Below, piece by piece: positions 1-5,645 of a stretch of 5,739 nt of DNA (within the stretch, counting starts at the first letter, position 1; each line of letters begins with the position of its first letter). The translations under genes and the position numbers were made by a program. The notes under the pieces were generated by a model, which worked only from the letters and a program-made list of their open reading frames with translations, ran no database searches and was not told the origin of the DNA. The DNA is from Gammaproteobacteria bacterium (GTDB lineage: Bacteria > Pseudomonadota > Gammaproteobacteria > Steroidobacterales > Steroidobacteraceae). Location of the stretch: NCBI GenBank assembly GCA_005877705.1, contig VBNY01000279.1:1-5739 (forward strand), given 5' to 3'.

Positions 1-1092
1 CACCTGGACCGCGTGCGCGCCCGCGCCCGCTTCTTTCAGCTCGCCATCTGCCTGCTCGCCGCTGCGGTCGCGGTGCGCCTTGTGTTCCTGGACCGCCTGC
101 CCGCACACGGCGTGTTGGTCGGCTGGCTGGGCGTAGTGATCCTTACGTGCCTGTTCCTGGCGTGGGCGTCGTGGAGCAGCTTCTACGAGCGTCTGTATCT
201 GCCGGCCGCCCGCATCGCCTTGCCGCTGCTGAGCATCGCCTCTGCGATCGGCATCGCCAACCGCATGATCGACGGGCATCCGGATCCGTTCTACTTTCTG
301 ACTTCATACAGCATTGCGCTGTTCTTTCTGGGCGGGCAGCTGTTTCGCGAGTCCCTGCTCGCGAACGCTCTCATGATCGGCGCGCACGGCGCTGCGCTGG
401 CTTACCTGGGCGAGGCTGCTGGCTCCATCGCATACTACGTCAGCGTGCTTACCATCACCGGCGCAGTCGGGGCATTCGTCTATCGCGGTGTGGAACGGCA
501 GCTGCGCACGTCCTTCCTCGAACGCGGCCTGATGGGCGAGATGGCGGCCCGCGACGGGCTCACCGGTCTGAAGAACCGCGGCGCCTTCGACGACTACTTT
601 CCGCGCATGTGGCAGCAGGCGCTGCGCGACCGCCGCTCGCTCGCGCTGCTGCTGATAGATGTCGATCACTTCAAGGCGTACAACGACCGCTACGGGCATC
701 AGGCGGGAGACGACGCTCTGCGGCGAGTGGCGCAGGTCGTGCAGGGCTTTGCGCGCCGTCCGCTTGACATGGCCGCGCGCTACGGCGGCGAGGAATTCGT
801 GCTGGCGCTTTTTGATCTGAGCGCCGAGCACGTGCGCGAGATCGCACAGCAGCTGCGCAGGTCAGTCCAGGCTCTGCAGATCATGCACGAGGACTCCCCG
901 ACGGTGCCGGTCGTGACAGCGAGCATCGGTGTGTCGATGGTCGGGCCACGGCTCGACACCAGCCCCGCGGCGGCGCTGCAGGTCGCGGACGAAGCGCTCT
1001 ACGGCGCCAAACGCTCGGGGCGCAATTGCGTGCTGTGCGTCGACAGCGACCACGCCAGCTGCGCGCCAGGGTCGTTCCGGCTCCGCGCCTAG
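1..1092 (+). CDS. Membrane-bound diguanylate cyclase (GGDEF), 5' end outside window
   Basis: Makes the second messenger c-di-GMP from two GTP at the inner face of the membrane. The frame is open to the left edge; the first in-window start is GTG at 13, but HLDR is encoded before it, so the gene probably begins upstream. Numbering from that GTG, about six hydrophobic segments (roughly 8-25, 33-52, 64-83, 93-110, 114-133, 137-157) form an unclassified sensor. The GGDEF domain runs from about 178 to 345: DGLTGLKNR 181-189, metal-binding D216 in DVDHFK, guanine-contact N224 and D233 (GHQAGD), and the signature GGEEF 258-262. RPLD at 249-252 lies exactly five residues before GGEEF, the canonical inhibitory I-site. 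ALYGAKRSGRN closes the domain. All catalytic positions are intact, so activity with product feedback is expected. It converges on the response regulator gene and a strong hairpin follows the stop. The input signal is unknown. Confidence 0.93.
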   Translation, partial: HLDRVRARARFFQLAICLLAAAVAVRLVFLDRLPAHGVLVGWLGVVILTCLFLAWASWSSFYERLYLPAARIALPLLSIASAIGIANRMIDGHPDPFYFLTSYSIALFFLGGQLFRESLLANALMIGAHGAALAYLGEAAGSIAYYVSVLTITGAVGAFVYRGVERQLRTSFLERGLMGEMAARDGLTGLKNRGAFDDYFPRMWQQALRDRRSLALLLIDVDHFKAYNDRYGHQAGDDALRRVAQVVQGFARRPLDMAARYGGEEFVLALFDLSAEHVREIAQQLRRSVQALQIMHEDSPTVPVVTASIGVSMVGPRLDTSPAAALQVADEALYGAKRSGRNCVLCVDSDHASCAPGSFRLRA

Positions 1093-1100
1093 TTAGATTG

Positions 1101-1129
1101 GCTGAAAGAGGCCGGACGGCCCTTTCAGC
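1101..1129 (+). terminator. Hairpin just after the diguanylate cyclase gene
   Basis: GCTGAAAG at 1101-1108 pairs with CTTTCAGC at 1122-1129. After a bulged A at 1109, GGCC pairs with GGCC around the tetraloop GGAC. The stem of about 12 bp starts 9 nt after the TAG stop. No T-tract follows on either strand, so it is not a classical intrinsic terminator; U-less hairpin terminators and RNA 3'-end protectors are common in GC-rich genomes. The structure is seen directly; the terminator role is inferred from its place between convergent genes. Confidence 0.6.
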
Positions 1130-1156
1130 AGGCCCACCGCGCGGCTCTTTCCAACC

Positions 1157-1186
1157 CGCGGGGCAAAGGCGTGACTTTGCCCCGCG
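1157..1186 (-). terminator. Perfect 12-bp hairpin downstream of the response regulator gene
   Basis: CGCGGGGCAAAG at 1157-1168 and CTTTGCCCCGCG at 1175-1186 are perfect inverted repeats around the 6-nt loop GCGTGA. Read on the minus strand it lies 44 nt after the stop codon of the LytTR regulator gene, and it would also act on transcripts leaving the diguanylate cyclase gene. No T-tract follows on either strand. The most likely role is transcript 3'-end formation or stabilisation for the two-component operon. Confidence 0.6.
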
Positions 1187-1230
1187 AGCAGCATGCCGGT
1201 TGCGGCCGCCATTTCAGCGAGCACGCCAGT

Positions 1231-2061
1231 TCAACTGCGTGAGCCGGTGAGACCGGTGAGAAAATACTCGATCTTGTCCCGGTAGGTGCGCGAGAGCTTC
1301 AGCTCGTGCCCGCCCTCGAGAGTGAGGAAGTACTCGCCGTTCATGTGGGCGCGCAGGCTCTTGACCTGCCGCAGGTTCACGATCGTCGAGCGGTGCACTC
1401 GCTGGAACAGCTTCGGATCGAGGAGCTCCTCGAGCTCCTTCATCGTGCCGCGCAGGATGTGCGTGTCGCCGCCGGCATGGATGCACATGTAGTCGCCTGC
1501 GGCGTCGATCCATTGGATCGATGCGCTCGGTACCCGCACGGTCTCGCGTCCCTGCCGAATCGGCAGCACCTCGGGGTGGCGCGTTGCGAGCGCCTCGCGT
1601 CCGCGCACTAGCAGCTCATCGAGGGCGAGCTCGCCGCAGCCGGTGATGTCAGCGATGATTTCCAACAACCGGTCGCGTTGATTGGCGGCGCTTCTCGCGC
1701 GCACGTGCTCCCGAACCCGTTGCAGCGCGGCGTCGAAGCGCCGGTCGTCAATCGGCTTGAGCAGGTAGTCGACCGCACGTGCCTCGAAGGCCCGGATCGC
1801 GTACTGGTCGTAGGCGGTAACGAAGACCACCACCGGCAGGCAGGCGTGCGGAAGCTGTGCCAGCACCTCGAATCCCGACATGGCCGGCATCTGGATATCG
1901 AGAAACATCAGCTCCGGCTTGTACAGTTGGATGGCGCCGAGGGCCTCGCGGCCGCAAGTGCACTGGGCGACGATCTCGAAGTCCCCGGCTGCCGCCAGCC
2001 GGATCTCGATGCCGCGCCTGGAGAGTGTCTCGTCGTCGACGATGATGGTGCTGATCTTCAT
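1231..2061 (-). CDS. LytTR-family response regulator (AlgR/LytR type)
   Basis: A 276-residue DNA-binding response regulator, presumed partner of the kinase encoded just upstream. The receiver domain (about 3-120) has acidic pair D9-D10, phosphoacceptor D55 in FLDIQMP, T82 and K102 (LLKP), so every phosphotransfer residue is present. A linker of about 40 residues (120-164) leads to a C-terminal LytTR domain (about 165-268), recognised by WIDAAGDYMCIH, LEELLDPKLFQRVHRSTIVNL and LKLSRTYRDKI. This domain binds DNA through beta-strand loops rather than a helix-turn-helix. It starts with ATG at 2061, 10 nt after the kinase stop; the upstream bases show no good Shine-Dalgarno, suggesting translational coupling. 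Domain order matches AlgR of Pseudomonas, which is shorter (about 248 residues). The C-terminus carries a small LTGLTG duplication. Target genes cannot be read from the protein. Confidence 0.95.
   Translation of the reverse strand: MKISTIIVDDETLSRRGIEIRLAAAGDFEIVAQCTCGREALGAIQLYKPELMFLDIQMPAMSGFEVLAQLPHACLPVVVFVTAYDQYAIRAFEARAVDYLLKPIDDRRFDAALQRVREHVRARSAANQRDRLLEIIADITGCGELALDELLVRGREALATRHPEVLPIRQGRETVRVPSASIQWIDAAGDYMCIHAGGDTHILRGTMKELEELLDPKLFQRVHRSTIVNLRQVKSLRAHMNGEYFLTLEGGHELKLSRTYRDKIEYFLTGLTGSRS
1244..1261. repeat. Two tandem copies of a 9-bp unit (CCGGTGAGA)
   Basis: CCGGTGAGA occurs twice head to tail and encodes the LTG-LTG stretch near the C-terminus of the response regulator. 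It is in frame and harmless; probably a recent slippage duplication beyond the LytTR domain. Confidence 0.7.
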
Positions 2062-2071
2062 GCAGGCGCGC

Positions 2072-3139
2072 TCATGTTACGGGAGCCGATGACGGCTGCG
2101 GTTGCCCGCTGCGCGGTTCGCCCTCGGCGCTGGCTGTCTCCAGGGGCAGCGCCATGTCGACCCGTAGCCCGAGGCGCTCGCGGGTGTTGCGTAATCCTAC
2201 CCCCCGGCGCTCGCTCGGCGGGCAGCCGTCGCGCAGCCCGGGGCCGTCATCGATGACGCTCACCTCGAGCATCGAGCCGCGCGTGCGGCCCTCGATACGC
2301 ACCGAGCCGCCCTGCTCGCGCGCGGAGACCGCATATTTCAGAGAGTTCTCCAGCAGCGGCTGCAGCAACAGGCTCGGCACGAGCGCCGCGAGCGCCGGCT
2401 CCTCGATCGCGTATTCGAGCCGCAGCCGCGCCCCGAAGCGCAGCCGCTCCGTGCCCAGGTACAGATCGAGCGCCTCGATTTCCTGCCGCAGCGTCACTTT
2501 CTTCATCGGATCCTGGTCGAGCGCGTAGCGCAGAAACTCCGACAGGCGCGTGACGGCATGGTTGGCCGTGCGGTTGTGGTTGTCGAGGATGAGCGTCGAG
2601 ATGGCATTCAGGGTGTTGAACAGGAAATGCGGATTGAGCTGGTAGCGCAGCATCTTGAGCTGCGCCTCCTGCGCGAGCGCGACCGCCTTCAACACGGCTT
2701 CCTGCTGCTGCTGTTGGGATTCGTAATACTTGATGCCGAAATACAGGGCGCTCCAGCACAGCAGCAGGTAGGTGGTGGACAGCGCGCCTCCGAACAGCTC
2801 GAACCAGGTCTTGAAGTGCCAGTCGGGCTCGACGAATTGCTGGTACGCGAGATTGATGACCGTGCGCAGCGCGAGCGCGATGACGTAGCAGGTGGCGAGC
2901 ACTCCCCCGATGATCCAGCGCGGCGAGCGGCCCCACAGGCGCCGGTAGATGAAGCGCATCGGCATCGAGAGAAGGAAGCCCGAGACGGCCGCCACCATGA
3001 TGACGCGCGCGTAGCTCGAGGGCTTCTCGTAAAGGAGCGCGCCGAAGTACTGCGTGATCGCGTACGCCCCCCAGCCCGCTGCGTGCAGACTCCAGAAGAG
3101 CACGTTGCGGTTGGAGCGGAATTGATCGAGCGTCAGCAT
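2072..3139 (-). CDS. LytS/AlgZ-type membrane sensor histidine kinase with shortened ATPase domain
   Basis: A 355-residue inner-membrane sensor kinase expected to phosphorylate the LytTR regulator encoded 10 nt downstream. Four hydrophobic segments (about 12-36, 43-66, 74-98, 113-136) are followed by a short coiled coil with a five-glutamine run (142-146). The His_kinase-type dimerisation/phosphoacceptor region has H171 in LRYQLNPHFLFNTLNAIS. The HATPase_c domain shows the N box at 260-268 (QPLLENSLK, N265), the G1 box DDGPGL 297-302 and the G2 box GVGLRNTRERL 313-323. In relatives, G2 is followed by a helix and strand with an LYG motif before a last GxxVxxxLPL strand. Here RERL runs directly into GLRVDMALPLE, an apparent in-frame loss of about 20 residues. 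The tail after 334 is Ser/Pro-rich. Start is ATG at 3139; no strong Shine-Dalgarno precedes it. Family assignment is secure; full kinase activity is not. Confidence 0.93.
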   Translation of the reverse strand: MLTLDQFRSNRNVLFWSLHAAGWGAYAITQYFGALLYEKPSSYARVIMVAAVSGFLLSMPMRFIYRRLWGRSPRWIIGGVLATCYVIALALRTVINLAYQQFVEPDWHFKTWFELFGGALSTTYLLLCWSALYFGIKYYESQQQQQEAVLKAVALAQEAQLKMLRYQLNPHFLFNTLNAISTLILDNHNRTANHAVTRLSEFLRYALDQDPMKKVTLRQEIEALDLYLGTERLRFGARLRLEYAIEEPALAALVPSLLLQPLLENSLKYAVSAREQGGSVRIEGRTRGSMLEVSVIDDGPGLRDGCPPSERRGVGLRNTRERLGLRVDMALPLETASAEGEPRSGQPQPSSAPVT

Positions 3140-3300
3140 GTCCGGCCTGAAGAGTCAGCTTGCCGCACGACACCCGAGCGGCGCACGGCTCAATCTCGCG
3201 GTGATGTGCGCTTGGGCGTGTGGAGGGGAAGCTTAGGCCATCTCGCCCGCCTGCGCGGCCCGATAAGCGCGCCTGGGGCTCGTCCGGTCGATTCTTTAAA
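3140..3300. other. Leader between EAL gene and two-component operon
   Basis: 161 nt separate the EAL stop from the kinase ATG, both on the minus strand. I find no convincing sigma-70 promoter, no strong hairpin and no T-tract. A weak TTGAGC hexamer on the minus strand near 3187-3192 lacks a good -10 partner. The gap is long enough for an independent promoter for the kinase-regulator pair, but read-through from the EAL gene cannot be excluded. Confidence 0.4.
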
Positions 3301-4785
3301 TCAGGTGGCTGGAGGGCTCGCCAGGGCTTCCAGGGGCTGCAGCTGCGCGAGGGCCGTTCCCTGAGCGAAGTCGCAGCCGACCGCGGTGAGCCATTGCAGC
3401 GATCCCTGCGACTCGATCCGCTTGGCCGAGCAATGGATCCCCAGAACTTTCACCGCCTGCACGATCGCGACCACCGTCGCCTGCGCGAGCTTGTCCCGGA
3501 TCGCCGCCGAGGTGAGCTTCGGATCGATCTTCACGAGCCGCAGCGCCTTCGAGCGCAGCAGCGGCAGCACCGCGGAGTCGAACGAGAAATCATCGATGAC
3601 GACGAAGCACCCGAGCTGCTCGCACAGCGCGATGAAGTGCTCGACCTGTGCGCGGCGTTGCACGCACAGCGGCTCCGCGATCTCGAATCCGAGAGTCTCC
3701 GCGGCGATGCCGTTGGATTTCAGGCAGGCCGCGACGTGCTGCAGGAAGCGCTCGTCCTCGAGCGTGGAGATCGACAGGTTGAACGTGAAGCTCGTCGGCT
3801 CGGCATTCCACGCGGCGCGATGGGCGCCGAGCCACGACAGCAGCCGTTGCAGGGTCAATACGTCCAGCGCAGCCGAATCGCGCAGCGGCGTGCGCGCCAG
3901 TACTTCGAAGCGCCGGCTTCGACCCCCGGCGCGCAGCTTCACGAACGGCTGCACTTCGAGGATCACACTCGCGGGATCGAGACCCAGGGATCGGGACGTT
4001 CCAGTCATGGCCGGGCTGGGCTGAGTCCTCGACTTGCCGGTTGCCGCCGGCCCCCCGGGCGGGGGATCGGGAGCGAGCTCCAATTCCAGGATGTCCTTGA
4101 CCGGATGCGCAGGGAGCGATTCGGCGGCCGAGGAGGTCACCCGAGGTTTGCCGGCGGGCGCGGTCGACGTGGCGGCCGCCATGCCCTCTGCCATCGCCAG
4201 GCGATTCGCCGTCAACTCCAGCGTGAGCCCCGTCGAGTCGGTGCTTGCCACGCGGCCCGCCATGGGGCTCAGCAGCACGGCCACCCTCTGCATGATCGCC
4301 CGCACTGGTGGACTCACCATCCGTTCCAGAACCCCATCGCCGACCGACTTGATGTCGGCCAGGATCATGGCGAGCCCGACGAGATCGCGCTTGGGAGCGC
4401 GCACGGGCAGGAAGATCGCGACTCGGCCGTCCTCGAGGCTGTTCTCATAACAGTGCTGCGACGTCGCGGCGGACAGCCGCTCGAGCGCCTCGACCACCAG
4501 ACCGTGCTCATCCGGCCCGAGCGCACCCTCGCTCAGCCACAACACGTTGGCCTTGTGATCGTACAGAGATACCGAGTGCAGACGCAGCGGCGGCAGCGCC
4601 GCGCGCAGCTGCCATCCCAGCGATTCGGCTGTGACGGGCTCGGATGCCGCGGGAGCGGCCGTGACTTGCGAATTGGCAGGCGTACGCACGGCCATGGCGT
4701 TCTGTGGCTGCAATGACTTCCCCATCTCCCGGACTGTTCGCGAGGTCAGGCAGACGGTGGTATCCGACTTTGGCCCGACGCTCAC
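3301..4785 (-). CDS. Degenerate EAL-domain protein, probable non-catalytic c-di-GMP effector
   Basis: A 494-residue soluble protein. After a variable N-terminus, residues about 55-175 form an alpha/beta region I do not recognise (possibly GAF-like: SVSLYDHKANVLWLSEGALGPDE). Residues about 176-270 are a Pro/Ala/Ser-rich linker. An EAL domain follows (about 272-488). Canonical ligand positions: E294 (EVL instead of EAL), N336 (FNLSIS), E368 (FEIAEP), D398-D399 (DDF), K419 (KIDP), and Q475 (QG) are kept. The glutamate of AEGVE, the proposed general base in active phosphodiesterases, is K455 (AKRIE), and loop 6 after DDF reads SFDSA instead of GxGYSS. Spacings from N336 to Q475 match RocR exactly, so the alignment is firm. 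It resembles FimX (also EVL) more than active enzymes; c-di-GMP binding or protein docking is inferred. There is no GGDEF domain. The GTG at 4785 has no visible ribosome site; ATG at 4725 or 4695 are alternatives and leave all domains intact. Confidence 0.9.
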   Translation of the reverse strand: MSVGPKSDTTVCLTSRTVREMGKSLQPQNAMAVRTPANSQVTAAPAASEPVTAESLGWQLRAALPPLRLHSVSLYDHKANVLWLSEGALGPDEHGLVVEALERLSAATSQHCYENSLEDGRVAIFLPVRAPKRDLVGLAMILADIKSVGDGVLERMVSPPVRAIMQRVAVLLSPMAGRVASTDSTGLTLELTANRLAMAEGMAAATSTAPAGKPRVTSSAAESLPAHPVKDILELELAPDPPPGGPAATGKSRTQPSPAMTGTSRSLGLDPASVILEVQPFVKLRAGGRSRRFEVLARTPLRDSAALDVLTLQRLLSWLGAHRAAWNAEPTSFTFNLSISTLEDERFLQHVAACLKSNGIAAETLGFEIAEPLCVQRRAQVEHFIALCEQLGCFVVIDDFSFDSAVLPLLRSKALRLVKIDPKLTSAAIRDKLAQATVVAIVQAVKVLGIHCSAKRIESQGSLQWLTAVGCDFAQGTALAQLQPLEALASPPAT

Positions 4786-4864
4786 GTAAGTAGGGTGGCA
4801 GGCCGCTCACTGCGGCGCCGTGATTTCCTTCGCGTTCCGCCCGCAAACGCGCGTACGTTCCTCG

Positions 4865-4873
4865 CCGTTTGTC
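4865..4873 (+). promoter_or_regulatory. Candidate AlgR/LytTR binding box upstream of the EAL gene
   Basis: CCGTTTGTC matches the AlgR core consensus CCGTT(C/T)GTC known from Pseudomonas. It lies 80 nt upstream of the EAL GTG and is the only full match I found on either strand of the window. An AlgR-type regulator is encoded two genes further along the same strand. Half-site only, with no second copy at the expected spacing, so this remains a candidate. Confidence 0.35.
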
Positions 4874-4897
4874 ATATTCAACGCGTACGCCCTGACC

Positions 4898-4919
4898 CGC
4901 GCGTGCGGCGCGCGCGCAT
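4898..4919. other. Alternating purine-pyrimidine GC tract
   Basis: CGCGCGTGCG (4898-4907) followed by GCGCGCGCGCAT (4908-4919) gives 22 nt of alternating purine-pyrimidine with one phase break. Such tracts can adopt Z-DNA under negative supercoiling. It sits in the intergenic region upstream of the EAL gene. In a genome this GC-rich it may be compositional chance. Confidence 0.4.
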
Positions 4920-4941
4920 CCGCGATGCCTAATCACAGGTG

Positions 4942-4976
4942 GCCTGAAGGGCGCTAAAGCTTCAAGCTCCTCAGGC
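4942..4976 (-). terminator. Imperfect hairpin after the DUF1993 gene
   Basis: GCCTGA (4942-4947) pairs with TCAGGC (4971-4976). After one mismatch, GGGC (4949-4952) pairs with GCTC (4966-4969), including one G-T wobble. Read on the minus strand it begins 5 nt after the DUF1993 stop codon. No T-tract follows. Position suggests 3'-end formation for that gene; the structure alone is modest. Confidence 0.35.
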
Positions 4977-4993
4977 AGATTCTAGAATCCGCC
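4974..4993. repeat. 20-nt near-perfect palindrome over the DUF1993 stop codon
   Basis: The 12-bp perfect palindrome GATTCTAGAATC (4978-4989) is extended by GGC and GCC arms with one mismatched pair (A4977/C4990). It includes the TAG stop of the DUF1993 gene. It shares bases with the neighbouring hairpin, so both cannot fold fully at once. It could be a dimeric-protein site or chance. Confidence 0.45.
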
Positions 4994-5488
4994 GGTAAAG
5001 TCGCGTTTTCCAAGCTCGACGCCGTTATGCCGCAGGATGTCGTACGCCGTCGTGACGTGGAAGAAGAAGTTGGGCAGCGCGAAACGTTGCAGAAACTCGA
5101 GCCCCTTGAACTGCAGGGTGCGCTCGCGCGCCGGCACCTTGATGTCGCGGTCTTCCGCTCCCTCGAGCGCGCTGGCCGGCACCCCCTTGAGGTAATCGAT
5201 CGTTCTCGCAACCCGTGCGAGCAGCTCCTCGAAGGTCTGCTCGGTGTCCTCGAAACGGGGCGGCTCGAGTCCCGCGAGGCGCGACGCCGAATTCTTCGCC
5301 ATGTCGCAGGCGATCTGCACCTGACGCGAGAGCGGCAGCATGTCCGGCGCGAGGCGCGCGTTCACCAGCACGCCGGGCTCGAACTTGCGGGCCGTGGCGT
5401 GGGCGAGCCCCTTCTCGAGAACGCCCGAGAGGTGGCCGAGCGTGTTCGTGTAGATCTGCACGGAGAACGCGTGGAGCGAGATTTTCAT
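4982..5488 (-). CDS. DUF1993 family protein
   Basis: A 168-residue cytosolic protein with no signal peptide or membrane segment. It is recognised as DUF1993 by the pattern along its length: KFEPGVLVNARLAPDMLPLSRQVQ (about 35-58), GAEDRDIKVPA (110-120), and the C-terminal FFFHVTTAYDILRHNGVELGKRDF (141-164). It is full length for the family. The family is predicted to be a four-helix DinB-like fold; no reaction is established and I do not assign one. Conserved His144 and His154 in the C-terminal helix are the most obvious candidate functional residues. The ATG at 5488 is preceded by a good GGGAGA ribosome site, which fixes the start. A LysR-type gene begins on the opposite strand 157 nt away, the usual layout for a LysR regulator and its target, so control by that regulator is plausible. 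Confidence 0.92.
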   Translation of the reverse strand: MKISLHAFSVQIYTNTLGHLSGVLEKGLAHATARKFEPGVLVNARLAPDMLPLSRQVQIACDMAKNSASRLAGLEPPRFEDTEQTFEELLARVARTIDYLKGVPASALEGAEDRDIKVPARERTLQFKGLEFLQRFALPNFFFHVTTAYDILRHNGVELGKRDFTGGF

Positions 5489-5492
5489 TGGG

Positions 5493-5498
5493 TCTCCC
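5493..5498 (-). promoter_or_regulatory. Shine-Dalgarno of the DUF1993 gene
   Basis: On the minus strand GGGAGA is followed by four bases and then the ATG at 5488. It is the clearest ribosome binding site in the window and supports the chosen start over internal alternatives. Confidence 0.7.
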
Positions 5499-5524
5499 GG
5501 GGGTTGGCGGGTATTGGGCCGCGA

Positions 5525-5530
5525 ATTCTA
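5525..5530 (-). promoter_or_regulatory. Weak candidate -10 box for the DUF1993 gene
   Basis: TAGAAT on the minus strand differs from TATAAT at one base and would start a leader of about 30 nt before the ATG. The hexamer 17 bp upstream (CGCCTG) does not resemble TTGACA, so this would need an activator, as is common for LysR-controlled genes. Low confidence. Confidence 0.25.
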
Positions 5531-5533
5531 CCC

Positions 5534-5551
5534 GCAGGAGCCTGCCGCAGG
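5534..5551. repeat. Nested inverted repeats GCAGG / CCTGC / GCAGG
   Basis: GCAGG (5534-5538), CCTGC (5541-5545) and GCAGG (5547-5551) lie in a row, so the central arm can pair with either flank. The element sits immediately upstream of the TAGAAT box between the divergent DUF1993 and LysR genes, where an operator would be expected. The spacers (2 nt and 1 nt) are too short for stable RNA hairpins, favouring a DNA-level role or chance. Confidence 0.35.
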
Positions 5552-5645
5552 CGCCGTATGTCCCTTTTTAATGCCGACAAGGGTTGGCCTGGGTGCCTCC
5601 TGGGTGAAACAATATGGGCGCACTTGCCAGGAAATTGAAACCCGC

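Noticed and set aside
2062..2075. ATG overlapping the kinase stop (ATGA) as an alternative start of the response regulator
   Set aside because: It is out of frame with the regulator and meets a stop after five codons.
2703..2717. CTG trinucleotide run (five Gln codons in the kinase) as a phase-variable repeat
   Set aside because: Only four perfect units plus one variant, and length change by units of three would stay in frame, so no on/off switching.
3267..3275. GCCCGATAA resembling the -10 of a sigma-28 (flagellar) promoter on the plus strand
   Set aside because: No TAAA element about 15 bp upstream, and it would drive antisense transcription into the end of the EAL gene.
2558..3364. 268-codon plus-strand frame opposite the kinase gene
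   Set aside because: Arg/Glu/Leu-rich composition without motifs; it is antisense to the four-helix membrane and phosphoacceptor regions of a well-supported kinase.
3220..4716. 498-codon open frame on the plus strand opposite the EAL gene
   Set aside because: Its translation is dominated by Arg, Gln, His and Gly with no recognisable domain, while the minus strand encodes a clear EAL domain. In GC-rich DNA the antisense frame stays open by composition.
4508..4936. 142-codon minus-strand frame covering the start of the EAL gene and its upstream region
   Set aside because: Out of frame with the EAL gene, Arg/Ala/Gly-rich, no motif, no ribosome site.
5560..5590. TTGTCG as a -35 box for the DUF1993 gene on the minus strand
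   Set aside because: The hexamer at suitable spacing (TACGGC) is a poor -10; the better TAGAAT box is too far away to pair with it.
5027..5638. 203-codon plus-strand frame opposite the DUF1993 gene and into the intergenic region
   Set aside because: Charged, repetitive Arg/Glu/Leu composition; the opposite strand matches DUF1993 along its whole length and has a good ribosome site.
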